A stretch of DNA of 64,000 nt, taken from positions 1 to 64,000 of the forward strand of contig JANSLP010000025.1 of assembly GCA_029298735.1 (NCBI GenBank), read 5' to 3'. The notes under the pieces were generated by a model. It was not told the origin of the DNA. It did not search any database and was given only the letters and a program-made list of their open reading frames with translations. Origin of the DNA: Ophiostoma sp. CBS 140.51 (lineage: Eukaryota; Ascomycota; Sordariomycetes; Ophiostomatales; Ophiostomataceae). The stretch's first letter is position 1. Each line of letters opens with the position of its first letter. Below, one piece after another: positions 1-12,300 of this stretch. The position numbers and the translations under genes were made by a program.

Positions 1-265
1 CAACAGCCAGTCAAGTATAACGGACGACGAACGCCACAATATGGCATCACGAAACAACGGACCGCTCTCGGCCGGCCCATCACCACAACCTCAATCCTCG
101 GGGAAAAGATCCGCCATTGTAAAAGATATAATATCGCAGAAACAAGCATCAAACAGAATTAAAGAGCATTATCGCAGCAAGCAAATAGAAACACCTCCCA
201 ATGTAGTCTAAAAAGTCTTGAGAAATCATCTAACCTCCTCATCCTCCATTCTTATCGTTGTTTAC
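1..265. other. 3' flank of FAS2
   Basis: Non-coding sequence immediately downstream of the FAS2 stop codon, which lies on the minus strand at 268-266. It is AT-richer than the gene and presumably holds the FAS2 3' UTR. I see no gene in it. Confidence 0.5.
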
Positions 266-3200
266 CTAAGCAAAGGTGGACACAGCAATGGCGACGGCCT
301 GGCTGTCTGCGTGCGAGATCGAGACGGTCACCTCCTTGAGGTTTGCCGCCTTGGCTGCCGAAGCCGCCTCGCCATGGAGGTGGACGGTCGGGGCACCGGT
401 ATCGTCACGCAGCACCTCAATCTCCTTGAGCGGGGCACCGCCACCGCGGCTGGCGACACCCAGAGACTTGAAAATGGCCTCCTTGGCGGACCAGCGGCCA
501 GCGAACGCAGCCTGGACGTTGGGGGTCGACGTGCAGTAGGCAATCTCGCGCTCGGTAAAGTTGCGCTCGAGGAAGGTGTCGTTCTCAATGTTGATGGACG
601 AGATGTCCTCCAAGTCGATGCCGACCTTGTTGCTCGACGTCTGGATCTGCTGGGCGAGCACCTGCAGCTTCTCCAGCGTCGTCTTGGCCTTGGCGTCGGG
701 CACCGTCTTGGTCGACAGCTGCATGAAATTGGCCGGGAACGTCAGCTCGGCCGTCTTCTTGTCCTTGCCGACGCGGGCATCGGGGTTCAGCAGCACCGAT
801 GGCAGCTGCTCATCCGTGTACGGCGCGTGCGTCTTGGCGACGAAGACCGAATTGTTGATCATGCCGTTGTGGAAGAAGCGGTAGGCCTTCTTCTGGCGAG
901 CCTCGACCTTGACGCGGTAGGCATCAAACGTCGCCTCGTCCAGAGTGGCGTACAGGTACTTGGGATGGATACCAATGGCCTGGGCGCCCTTCTGGCCGAA
1001 ACCGAACGACGTCACGGAGAAGGCCTTGATACCATCGGTTTGCAGGCTGCGGCTCGGGTACACAATGTAGTCGAACTTCTCCATAACCTCGTCGACGTTG
1101 TCGGCGTTGCGGTTGCCGGGCACAAGACCCGTGTTGAGCACCTGCAGACAGCCGTTCATCATCCAGGCACCAGCAGCACCCTTGGGGTGACCAGTGAGGT
1201 ACTTCTGGAAGATACCCAGCACCGCGTTACCCTTGGTGCGGCCCAGGTGCGACAGCTGCTGGCAGATGACAGACGACTCGTTCTTGTCGTTGGCCTTGGT
1301 CGACGTGCCGTGGAAGGACGCGACGTCGAGGTCGTCAATCGTAAGACCCCACGTGGCAAGGGCACCGCGCAGAGGCGCAATGCTGTTGTTGCCCTTCCAG
1401 AAGTTGTTGCCCAGGCTGCGCAGGACATCCTTCTCCTGGCGGATAGCCTCCTTCTCAATGTGGTGGGCACGGTCGGCAAGGTACGCCTTCTCGTCGAAGG
1501 CAGCATCGGCCTCGGCCTTCATGGCAGCAACCTCGTCAGCCAGGAACTCCAGCTCCGACTCCTTCCACTGCGCAATCTGCTTCTTGCGAAGCTCAATCTG
1601 GCGGCGGCGGTACTTGATGTCGAGCAGCGGCGACGGGAACTTGCCAGCGTGCTCACGAGCGGTGGTCAGGACACCCATACCCGGAGCGGGCACCGAGCGG
1701 CCGATCTTGTCAGAGGCCGTCGTGGTCAGGGCCAGGACACCGTAGATGGGGACACCCATGTCGAGGGCCAGCTGGGCGGTCATGATGACCTGGACACCAC
1801 TGCCCTGAGACTCCATGAAGCCGTTACGGGTGGTCGTGGTGGGACGCGACATCTCCTTAGGCGTGCGGCCGTGGGCAAACTCATCGACAGCGTTGCTGGT
1901 GGCCTTCATGTTGGCGAACTCGTACGAGCCCTCCTCACCAAAGTCGTCGAAACCACCGACAATGCAGACACGGGCCTTGCCCTCCATAATGGTCTCGTAA
2001 CCAATGTCCACAGACTCGACGGCCGTCGCGCAGGCACCGACGGGGGTCTTGATCGGACCTGATGACGACAGCAGCAGCATGTTCACCCAGGCACTCATAG
2101 TGTTGATGAAAGACTCCTGCAGAATGTCATTCTGCAGCGGCTTGTCCAGGTAGCGGTCACGGTGCATGCCGCGCAGAGCACCCGCACCACCCATACCGGA
2201 ACCAACACAGTTGCCGACCTCGGACACGTGCACGTACTTGTAGAACTCGTACGGGTCAGTGATACCAGAGGACAGGAGGGCCTCGGCAACGGAGACGAGA
2301 ACGAAGAGGGCGACAGGGTCGACCTGCGAGATGATGTCCTCGGGCACACCGTAGCGCTTGGCGTCCCAGCCAGTGGGGATCTGGCCAGCGACGAGGCGGT
2401 CGAAGCGCAGAGCCTTGGGGATCCACAGGCCGGCGCCCTTCTTGAGACGGACGGTGTACTGGTCGCTGTCGGGCACCTCAAAGATCTCGACCTTGTCGCC
2501 GTGCTCGCGCTTGAACTCCTCGGCGGTCTCCTTGGAGGCCTCGAAGGGCTCAAGGTCCTCCTCGATAACGACCTCATGCAGCAGCTGCTTCTTGTTGGGG
2601 TCGTAGCCATCAAACAGCTCAGGCTCGATCAGACGGATACCAGAGTGCTCGAGGATGAACTTCTCGTACTTGGTCTTGATGTCCTTGTCGTCAACCGGGT
2701 CGCCCGACTTGGCATCCACCCAGCCCGAGTACGGCTTGCCCTTGATGGGGCCGTTGAAGTTCTTGATCAGGCCCATGATCCAGGCCATCTCAACACAACC
2801 CTCCAGCGAGAACTCGCCGTAGGCCTCCATCTCCCAGCGAGTACGCGAGTTACCCCAGGGGCCGACCTCGGCGAAACCAGTGACGACGACGACCTTGTCG
2901 AGATCAACCATGCCCTTGAGGTTGGCATTGAGGGGCTCGATGTCCTTCTTCCAGTCGGGGAAGTCGGGGAACTCGAACTTGATGTTGGCACGCGGCTCAA
3001 TGACCTTCTTCTTGTAAAGGGTCTCGGACTTCTCTCCGTTGATAATCTTGTTCTCAATGGCAGTCTCCTTGGTGACCTCCTTGCGGATCTCGCTGGTCTC
3101 GGTGATCTCCTTGCGCAGCTTAGTGAGGACCTCGTTGAGGTTGGGGATGAACTGCAGGCCGCCGTTGAGGTCGGCCATGACGGGCTCGTTTTGGCACAGG

Positions 3201-5911
3201 TCAACAATGGTGGGGGACATGAGACCCAGCAGGTTGAAGGCCATCTCCTGCTGCGAGAAGGTGCGCACACCGAAACGCTCGACACCCTCGGCGACGATGT
3301 TGTTGCCAGACATCAGACCAGTACCACGGGTCCAGCCGATGACGGCACCGCACACCGACAGGTAGTCAGACCAGTCCTCGGCGTGCCAACGGTTGAAGAG
3401 GGTCTCGAGACCAAGCTTGGACTCGGAGTACAGACCGTCGTTACCAAAGGTACCGTGGTTGGGCGACAGGGGAAGAATGACCTGGGCAGGGCGAGTGGTG
3501 AAGCCACGAGTGGCCTTCTCGGTCTTGACAGCACCAAGGAGACGGATGAGGTTGGTCAACATGATGCGGTGAGCCAGCTCGGACTTGGAGTCGACACCAT
3601 CAATCTGGCGGCCGTTCTCCGAAATGGCAGCGAAGGGGACAATATAGTCCAGGTCCCAGCCGAGGCCGTTCTTGGGATCGTAGATGTACTGGACAAGAGC
3701 CTCGACATCCTGCTTGCTGCCCTGGTTGAAGGGGACGACAACAAGCTGAGAGTCGCGCGAGCCGTGGCGGGCATACATGGCCTGGTAGTACTCAGTCACC
3801 TCACGAGAGTAGCGGCTCGTCGTGACAATGACGTGGGCACCACCGGAGATGAGGCCCTGGAGGATGTCGGCACCAATGGAGCCAGCGCCAGCGCCCGTCA
3901 TCAGAGCGTACTTGCCCTGGAAGCTGACACCCGAGGCGGCAGCTTCACGCAGGCAGTCCAGGTACAGACCGGTCAGCTTCTTGCTGTAGTCCCAGCCGCT
4001 CATGGACTGGCTGCGCAGATGCAAGAAGGGGATGGTGTCGACCTTGGCCTTGGGCGTGCCGTTGGGCTTGGAGCTCAGCGACTTCTTGGCGGCGCCGTTG
4101 GCCGAGATGATCTGGCTCTCGTTCATCTCGAGCGAGCGGAGGAGCTCACCGTACAGCTGCTTGAACTCGAGCTGCGAGGTTTTGGAGACCTTGTGCTGCT
4201 GCTTCATCAGCTTGTACAGACGGGACAGGCCAGTCTGGACCTTGGCACGAGTGCCGTACTCGGTGATCTTGCCACCGGCCGACATCTGCTGGACGTAGTG
4301 CTCAAGCTTGCGGCAGCTAGCACGCGGGACTTCCTCGTAGTTGAGGACACCACGGGCGTCGACAGTGGTCCGTGGGCCAGTGGGCATGGCGACATCCTTG
4401 TAAACGGGCGCGACGTTGAGCACGTCTTTGCAGTTCTCGATGAGCTGGGCGCCGAGCTCCTTGGCGAGCTTGTAGGTCTCGCCGCGCTCAGTCGGGCAGT
4501 TGTCGATGTGGTACTGCATGAACTCGAGCAGGGTGGGGTTGGAGCGGTTCATGATGCGGATGCACTGGCTGACAATCTCACGGTCGACAGCCTGCAGGCG
4601 ACCGAAGATGATGTCGTAGTACATGCTGAGGGCGTCCTGGCGCGCCCAGTTCCACGACGAGTCGTACACTCTTGCCTTGAGGGCGCTGAAGGAGGGCTCG
4701 ATACCGGCAGCGTAGAAGTCGCCGTGCTCAGCATTCCACAGGTCGAGCTGGCTCTGGAGGACCTTGGACGACTCTTGCGAGGTCTGGAAGGCCTTGTCAC
4801 CGGCACGCAGATCCATCTTCAAGTAGCGGGCCAGCAGCTCCAGCTGCTGCTTGAAGAGGGCGCGCTGGTCCTTGGTCAGAGCGTCCAGGGCAGCAGGGTC
4901 CATCATCATACCACCACCACCGCCGCCAGCGTCGCTGCCAGCCGAGGCCGTCGTCAGGCTGATGCCTGCGTTGGCAGCGTACTTCTGGGTGACGTCGTCG
5001 AGGAAGGCTTTGGCATCAGACTCGGCACCAAGACGTGCAGGCGGCTCCATGGTGATAGCCAGCAGCAGCGCACCGTCCTGGCGACCAGACGCCAGACCCC
5101 ACCGGGACTCGAGGTATTTGCGGGCAGCTGTGATGTTGAAGCCACCAGGCATCTTGGAGGAAATTAAGCGGGCAATAAGAGCCTGTGACTGCTTGCCCAG
5201 GTTGCCGTCGAAGGTGGCCTGCATAGCAGCTCCAAGCTCGTCGAGGGGAGTGTCTTCGGGCTTCTCGGGCGTAGAGCCGAACTCCTTGCCCAGGTCACCG
5301 AGGATCTCATTCTGGAGTGTAGATTTGCCTGATATGTTAGTGGGAGTTCTTTCATGTCATGGTCTTGCAAAGCACGACTCGATGTACTTACCGCCAACAA
5401 GGTCCTTGATGGCCTTGCTAATAGGCACTTCGAGGAAGGGCTTCTTCAGCTTCTGTGCAATAAGAGCGCGGACGATCTCAAGAGCCTGCACCGGTGCGTC
5501 GGGAACCTGTGCGGCCGGGCCAGCGCTGGGAGCTGGTGCAGCGGCAACAGGGGCAGCGGCAGGAGCACCAGCAGCCGGTGCAGCACCGCTCGAGCTGGCC
5601 TCCGGCGTCGGCTCGGGCTCCTCCTCGATCGGGTCGACATCGTAGTAGATCTCCTTGGCGTCCTTGTTGTAGCAAAGAATCTGTCTCTGAACGGACTTGG
5701 CCGCATCATAGGCCTCGTATTTTGACGCCAGAGTGCGCTTGGCCATCACGCCGAGGGTGTCTGCAGGGCCGATTTCGACAATGCGCTCGGCGGTCTTCTC
5801 AGCGAGGAAGACATCTTGTGTTTCAATCCACCGCACAGGCGAAGCAAACTGGTAAGCAAGAAGCTCGACCAGCAGCGTGTGCGCGAGCTCCTGCTCGATC
5901 TCGGGGCGCAT
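266..5911 (-). CDS. FAS2: Fatty acid synthase subunit alpha
   Basis: Alpha subunit of the cytosolic fungal type I fatty acid synthase (alpha6beta6), making palmitoyl/stearoyl-CoA from acetyl-CoA, malonyl-CoA and NADPH. Two exons, 5911-5392 and 5328-266, joined over a 63 nt intron, give 1860 aa, close to the usual fungal length (yeast 1887). Visible in order: an N-terminal segment starting MRPEIEQELAHTLL that is typical of the family; an Ala/Pro linker; the acyl carrier domain with motif GGKSTLQNEILGDLG, where Ser176 should carry phosphopantetheine; a ketoreductase Rossmann segment TGAGAGSIGADILQ; a ketosynthase with GACATAVES (nucleophile Cys1273), FHGTSTKAND and GHPKGAAGAW; and a C-terminal phosphopantetheinyl transferase with GIDLEDI and WSAKEAIFKSLG. 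It diverges from FAS1, its obligate partner. Long open frames on the opposite strand are codon-bias shadows. Confidence 0.97.
5329..5391 (-). other. FAS2 intron
   Basis: 63 nt GT-AG intron. The donor reads GTAAGT with its G at 5391, and the acceptor CAG ends at 5329. Removal restores the family-typical GGKSTLQNE sequence of the acyl carrier domain. If retained, the frame reaches a stop after about 10 codons, so unspliced RNA cannot yield a functional synthase. Confidence 0.9.
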
Positions 5912-8900
5912 GGTGGCGGTTGGAAGAGGGATGCCGGGTCGAGAAAAGTCGTGGAGAAGAAGGAGGTAGTCGGAAATAGTTCTCTCGACGAGGTTGAACG
6001 TCGAGAAAAAAAAGTGTAGGAGAAAAGCTCCTGAAGTGAAGCTTTTGGGTATCTCTAGAAAAAAGTGGTGATAAAAGGAAATCGCAACGAAGACGGGGCG
6101 TGCGAAGTCAAGGCCAAAGAAAGTGACCGAGAATAGATGTGATTAAAAGGGAGAATGGCAGAATGGGAGAGAAAGAAGAGAAAAACTGAAGCACACGCGA
6201 GAGACGCGGAGTACGACAAGATGGGATGGAGGGGAGGGAGGGAGATGGAAGCGAAGAGTGAGGACTGAAGAGAAAGGCGGATAGGAGAAGGCAGTCCAAT
6301 GGCAGGCAGCTAGGGAAAGCTGTTGATCGTCGGGTAGATGGATGGAAAAAAAGGAAAGCGTGTTGGGGATGCCAAACGGGAACCGGCGGAAAGAGCTTAG
6401 GAAAAATGTACGACAGGTATGGCAGGAGAGACACAGGGGTGGCTCCGTGGCAACAGGCGATTTTAGGGGGCCAGACACAGCAAATAGAAGGAGCGAAGAA
6501 GGCAACGGTGTAATAAACGGTCTAGATGTGGTGGTGATGAAGAAGGCGCGAGCGTCACAAATTACAGCTAAATTACAGGAGGCTCGTTTTGGTAAGAGTA
6601 ACCAGGAGCCGGCGAGTTGCAGTACCAGAAAAGACAAGAGCGACCAAGAGAAATAAAACTGGGCCTGGCAAGGGAGACCTGAAAAAAATGATGCCAAAAA
6701 GTCCAAAATAACCCCAAGGTAGCAATTGAGTTTGCTTTCTTCTGTTGAAGCTGCATCATACTTCCCAACCAAAATGGACAAACTTTACCAAAAGAGGACT
6801 AGCGACCATTTCATGTTGACCCCACTGTCAACGTTGAGCTGCAAGCCGAACAACCCCTGGCCAGTTGGAGGCGATAAGATAAGGGGCAGGGGAAACTTTT
6901 TTTTTGTTCTTGAGTGTTCTTTCCTTCGCCGCCGGTTGTGTAACTTGTACTTGTACCAGGACATGGCCGATCGCGCCTGCCATTGACAAGACACTTCATC
7001 ATCGCGAGGCAAGCGCTTGGTTCTTCCCCTCCATGATGGCCGTTCGTTGGTTCCCAAAGAGCGTCACGTCTGTTCTTGCTGTTTTTGTACCGCATAGCCC
7101 TGTCGTAAAATTAATATGTTCTGCGTGGTTGGCGCAGTCCAGGCCTGCCCTCTGGGTTCCCTGAGTGACTGGCGCTAGTCGTTCGGGTTCCAACTGAGGT
7201 CCCGGGCGCAAACGGTGTAAGTACTGGTACATTCGGCTATTCGAGATACATAGATACAGAGATACACATATACACCGATACGCAGTTGCACTGCATCTCA
7301 AGGTTGTGAAGCGAAAAACCGTTGACAGCTCAACGCATCAACAACGCATCATCGCACCGGGAACGCAAGGCAATACGATTGTGCTCCTACGGGATGACCG
7401 GGATGGCAAGCGAACGGAGAGCCACGGTATTCAATAAGTGATCTTGTCCGCGATCAGTGATCATGTCCGGCACGAACGCAGCGGGTTCCAACAGCGAAGA
7501 CCGCACCGCTGGGGATTTACCGCTCTCTGACCGTCTCCAAGACATGCATGGCCAGCCCGGCGCCTGTCTGAGCGAATTGGCGCACGCGAGATAAGATGAC
7601 CTGCAGACGAGGCCGTGCTGACATGACAGGCAAGGCTGCGCTCGAGATGTGGCGTCAATCACAAGGGAGCAGAGGCAGGGCGATATCAGAACATCCCTCG
7701 ACCAACAGACAAGGCTTGAGACATACGAAGAAATAAAAGACATCGAAGAGCGGGACTGTTGTAGCTGTGCACATATTTTCCAGACGCAGCCATCCGTATC
7801 CAAGACACAGAATGATGATGGATGAGACAGACAATATTGGGCAATAATGGCGACGTCTTGCCCACCTGCTGCTTGCCACCCTCCATCCAACACATTCCGA
7901 GTATTCGCCCGAGACGTTGAATTCTCGAATGCAGCCTCTTCGATTATCTATCTTTACTTATCCGGCTATCTATCTCGCTGTTGATTGTTGACGAGATGCA
8001 GTCTTTTCTGAGCGCCGGTTAACGCCTCGTACGAGCTTCGGGCTAACGAAGTACCAGTACTTCTGCAAGTCGTTGGGTGTCAGGGTGTGGAGCAAGTGGG
8101 CTGTCTCCCCAAACTTTTGGTGCCGCTCCCCTAACGCAAGTTACGTGTGGCCTTGGGGCCTTGGGGCAGGGGCGGAGCTCACTGGCAGCACACCGTCAAA
8201 CAACAGAGACAACCAGGCAGATCACCTCGCATTCCGCTGGGGTCAGTGCTCAGTCGCAAAGGAAGGAGCAAAGGGGTGGTTTCTTTCTTTCTTTCCTCTT
8301 TCTTTGCGCAAGGGGTATGCTGTGCTGACCTGCCTTTCCTACCCACGCTACTACGCTGGAGAAGGAACGGAGGGTACCTAGAACAAGCATCCCACCTTGC
8401 CCACCGCCCAGCTGCGACCCCTTAAACGGGCCATGCACTAAGACTTCCCGCCATCGCTGCCGTGCCGACCTGCATTGAAGTACACTGTTACATGGAGTTG
8501 GAGGAGATGCGCCAGGCAAAAACTTTTTTTCTTGTTCCCCAACAAACGAGATTGCTGGGCGATTCGTACCTTCCCTGGTTGGTCCAATTTTTTTTTTGTT
8601 CGATGATGTTCCGTCCCTGTTGCAAAGGTTGCTGGTCGCTCCTTCCCCTGGCTGGCCTTGACAACAGCGCATTATTGGGGACCTTCCCATTTGCAGTCGT
8701 ATTGGCTCCATTGGCCGCTCTTGCTGTAGTTAGTGGCCCCCCTTCTTGCCGTTCTTGAGGCAGTTCGGTCGATGCTGTTGGGAAAAGGCAAGCTCCAGAT
8801 CTTTTGGCGTGTTGTGTCTTTTGTCTTTTTGTCTTTTTTTTTCTGTCCATCCACCCGAGGCCGCGAGAAGACGCCCCGTTGCCTGTTCACGCCAACACTG

Positions 8901-9341
8901 CATCCACCATCCGACCTATCTCATACTCTCATCCGCTTCTTCTTCGTTCCTGCTCTTCCCCTCCATTGCATTTTCCTGTCCTCACATCCTGCCAATTGCG
9001 AGCGCGACTGCTTTCCCACCGCCGCTTTTCTCCTTTCTCTCCATTCTCCTCCAAACTGAAGACTACAGCTTATTTTTTTGGCTCAACATCTCCTTTTTGA
9101 AGCTTCATTGTCTCTCTATTTCTCTTCTTGTATCCTTCTCTTCTACGCACGAGTCTTTGTCGTCTTTCCGAGCTCCCTCTTTGCTGAGCTGGAGTTGTCA
9201 TAATCTGTGATGTGAGTTTGCTTCTAAAGCTTTTTGAGGCGGCATTGAGCGTCGCCTCCTTTTGCATCACGACCTTTACTAACTTTCCGCCAGTCTCCCA
9301 GAGCTCGATTTCTCTCCAATTGATACCCCCTTTTCTTCACC
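5912..9341. promoter_or_regulatory. Bidirectional FAS2/FAS1 promoter region
   Basis: About 3.4 kb between the two divergent start codons of FAS2 and FAS1. The FAS2-proximal part (5912-6700) is purine-rich on the plus strand, i.e. pyrimidine-rich in the FAS2 sense. The FAS1-proximal part (8800-9330) is pyrimidine-rich on the plus strand, the usual look of fungal leaders. Open frames here, the longest 212 codons at 6143-6781 on the minus strand, lack recognisable protein features. A CT-rich run (TTTC repeats) sits near 8278-8307. I cannot place specific activator sites with confidence. The length is generous for a shared promoter, so an unannotated RNA could also be present. Confidence 0.6.
9212..9293 (+). 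other. Probable 5' UTR intron of FAS1
   Basis: A GTGAGT donor at 9212, a branch-like TTTACTAACTT at about 9275-9285 and a CAG ending at 9293 outline an 82 nt intron ending 48 nt before the FAS1 start codon. An alternative acceptor AG lies a few bases downstream. This is an inference from consensus signals only. Confidence 0.6.
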
Positions 9342-12300
9342 ATGTACGGCACTGGCACAGGCCCGCAGACGGGCGTGTCGACCCCTCGCACCTCCAACTC
9401 TCTCCGGCCCTTGACCGTGTCCCATGGCTCGCTCGAGACCTCGTTCCTCGTGCCCACCAACCTGCACTACCATGCCTCCGAGCTGAAGGAGCGCTTCGCC
9501 GCCAGCTTACCAGCACCCACCGACGAGCTGGCCCAGGATGACGAGCCCTCGTCTGTCGCTGAGCTCGTGGCCCGCTTCATGGGCTTCGTGGCCAACGAGG
9601 TTGAGGAGGGTGAGGACGATGCTCAGGGCTCGTACGAGGAGGTGCTGAAGCTCATTCTTAACGAGTTTGAGCGTGCCTACCTCCGCGGCAACGAGGTCCA
9701 CGTCCTCGCTGCCTCGCTGCCCGGCATTGACAGCAAGAAGTTGGTCGTCATTCGCAGCTACTACGCTGCGCGCGCCGTCTCCAACCGCACCATCCGCCCG
9801 CACATGCCCGCGCTCTTCCGCGCTGCTGAGGACTCATCCGCAAATCTGTACAACATCTTTGGCGGCCAGGGCAACATTGAGGAGTACTTTGAGGAGCTGC
9901 GCGAGCTGTTTGAGACCTACCCCACCTTTGTCGGCGACCTTATCGTCAATGCCGCCGAGCTGCTGCAGACTCTCTCCAAGCACTCGAGCGCCGACAAGCT
10001 GTTCGCCAAGGGCCTCGACGTCATGACCTGGCTGCGTCGCCCCGAGACCACCCCCGACACCGACTACCTCGTGTCAGCCCCTGTCAGCTTCCCCCTGATT
10101 GGTCTCGTCCAGCTCGCACACTACGCCGTCACCTGCAAGGTCCTGGGCATCCACCCCGGCCTGCTGCGTGAGCGGATACGTGGTGCTACTGGTCACTCAC
10201 AGGGAATTGTCCTGGCTGCCGTGACCGCTGCTGCCGACTCGTGGGAATCGTTCACCGAGCTCGCCAAGTCGGCCCTCACCATTCTCTTCTGGATCGGCGC
10301 TCGCAGCCAGCAGACCTTCCCCCGCACCTCCCTCACACCCTCCATGCTCCAGGACTCGATCGACAACGGCGAGGGCACCCCGACGCCTATGCTGAGCATC
10401 CGTGACCTGTCCCAGGAGCAGGTCCAGAAGCACATTGATGCCACCAACCAGTACCTGCCCGTCGACCGCCACATTGCCATCTCGCTGATCAACAGCCCGC
10501 GTAACATGGTTGTCACTGGCCCGCCCATTTCTCTGTACGGTCTGAACCTGCAGCTGCGCAAGGTGAAGGCGCCCACTGGTCTGGACCAGACGCGCATTCC
10601 CCACACCGAGCGCAAGGTCCGCTTCGTCAACCGCTTCCTGCCCATCACGGCGCCCTTCCACAGCCCCTATCTCGAGAAGGCCACGGCTCTCATTGACGAG
10701 GACCTGGCCAGGATTGAGATTGACTCCGATGACCTTGGCATGGCCGTCTTTGACACCAACAGTGGCAAGGACCTGCGCGAGAGCGTCCAGGGCAACATTG
10801 TGCCCACGCTGATCCGCCTGATCACCCGCGACCCTGTCAACTGGGAGAAGGCCACTGCCTTCCCTGAGGCCACCCACGTCCTCGACTTCGGCCCCGGTGG
10901 TATATCTGGTCTTGGTATCCTCACCAGCCGCAACAAGGAGGGTACCGGTGTCCGTGTCATCCTGGCTGGCGCTGTCAGCGGCACTGTCACTGAGGTTGGC
11001 TACAAGCCTGAACTGTTTGACCGCGACGAGGAGAATGCTGTCAAGTATGCCATTGACTGGGTGCGTGAGTACGGCCCCCGTCTGATCAAGACCAAGAGCG
11101 GCCGCACCTACGTCGACACCAAGATGAGCCGGCTCCTCGGTGTGCCTCCCATCATGGTCGCTGGTATGACGCCCACGACCGTCCCCTGGGACTTTGTCGC
11201 TGCGTCCATGAACGCTGGCTACCACATCGAGCTTGGTGGCGGTGGTTACTACAACGCCAAGACTATGACGGACGCTCTGCTGAAGATTGAGGGTGCCATT
11301 CCTGCTGGCCGTGGTATCACCATCAACCTGATCTATGTCAACCCCCGTGCTATGGGCTGGCAGATTCCCCTGATTGGCCGTCTCCGTGCTGAAGGTGTGC
11401 CCATTGAGGGTCTCACCATTGGTGCTGGTGTTCCCTCGATTGAGGTTGCTCAGGAGTACATTGAAACTCTCGGCCTGAAGCACATTGCTTTCAAGCCCGG
11501 TTCGGTTGAGGCCATCCAGGCCGTTATCAACATTGCCAAGGCCAACCCCAAGTTCCCTGTCATTCTTCAGTGGACCGGTGGTCGTGGCGGTGGTCACCAC
11601 TCCTTCGAGGACTTCCACCAGCCTATCCTGCAGATGTACAGCCGCATCCGCCGCTCCGAGAACATCATCCTCGTTGCGGGCAGTGGTTTCGGTGGTGCCG
11701 AGGACACCTACCCCTACATCACTGGTGAGTGGTCGAAGAAGTACGGCTACCCTCCCATGCCCTATGACGGCTGTCTCTTCGGTAGCCGCATGATGGTTGC
11801 CAAGGAGGCCCACACCAGCAAGAACGCCAAGCAGGCCATTGTCGATGCCCCCGGTGTCGAGGACAGCGAGTGGGAGAAGACCTATAAGGGCCCTGCTGGT
11901 GGTGTCATCACTGTCCGCTCCGAGATGGGCGAGCCCATCCACAAGTTGGCCACCCGTGGTGTGCGCTTCTGGTCCGAGATGGACCAGAAGATCTTCAGCC
12001 TACCCAAGGAGAAGCGTGTTGTCGAGCTCAAGAAGAACCGTGAGCACATTATCAAGAAGCTCAACGACGATTTCCAGAAGGTCTGGTTCGGCCGCAACAA
12101 GGCCGGCGAGACCGTCGACCTGGAGGACATGACCTACGCTGAGGTTGTGCGCCGCCTGGTTGAGCTTCTCTACGTCAAGCACGAGAAGCGCTGGATCGAC
12201 CCCTCGTACACCAAGCTCGCTGGTGACTTCATCCACCGTGTTGAGGAGCGTTTCACCACTGACGCCAACCAGGCTTCGCGCCTGCAGAACTACTCTGACC

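Noticed and set aside
218..5167. Plus-strand open frames of 614 and 1001 codons opposite FAS2
   Set aside because: They mirror the codon bias of FAS2 on the other strand (GC-rich third positions remove stops), have Leu/Val/Gly/Arg-skewed composition and no domain motifs.
6143..6781. 212-codon minus-strand frame in the FAS spacer
   Set aside because: Low-complexity Phe/Ser/Leu/Pro translation of a pyrimidine-rich FAS2 leader; no coding bias.
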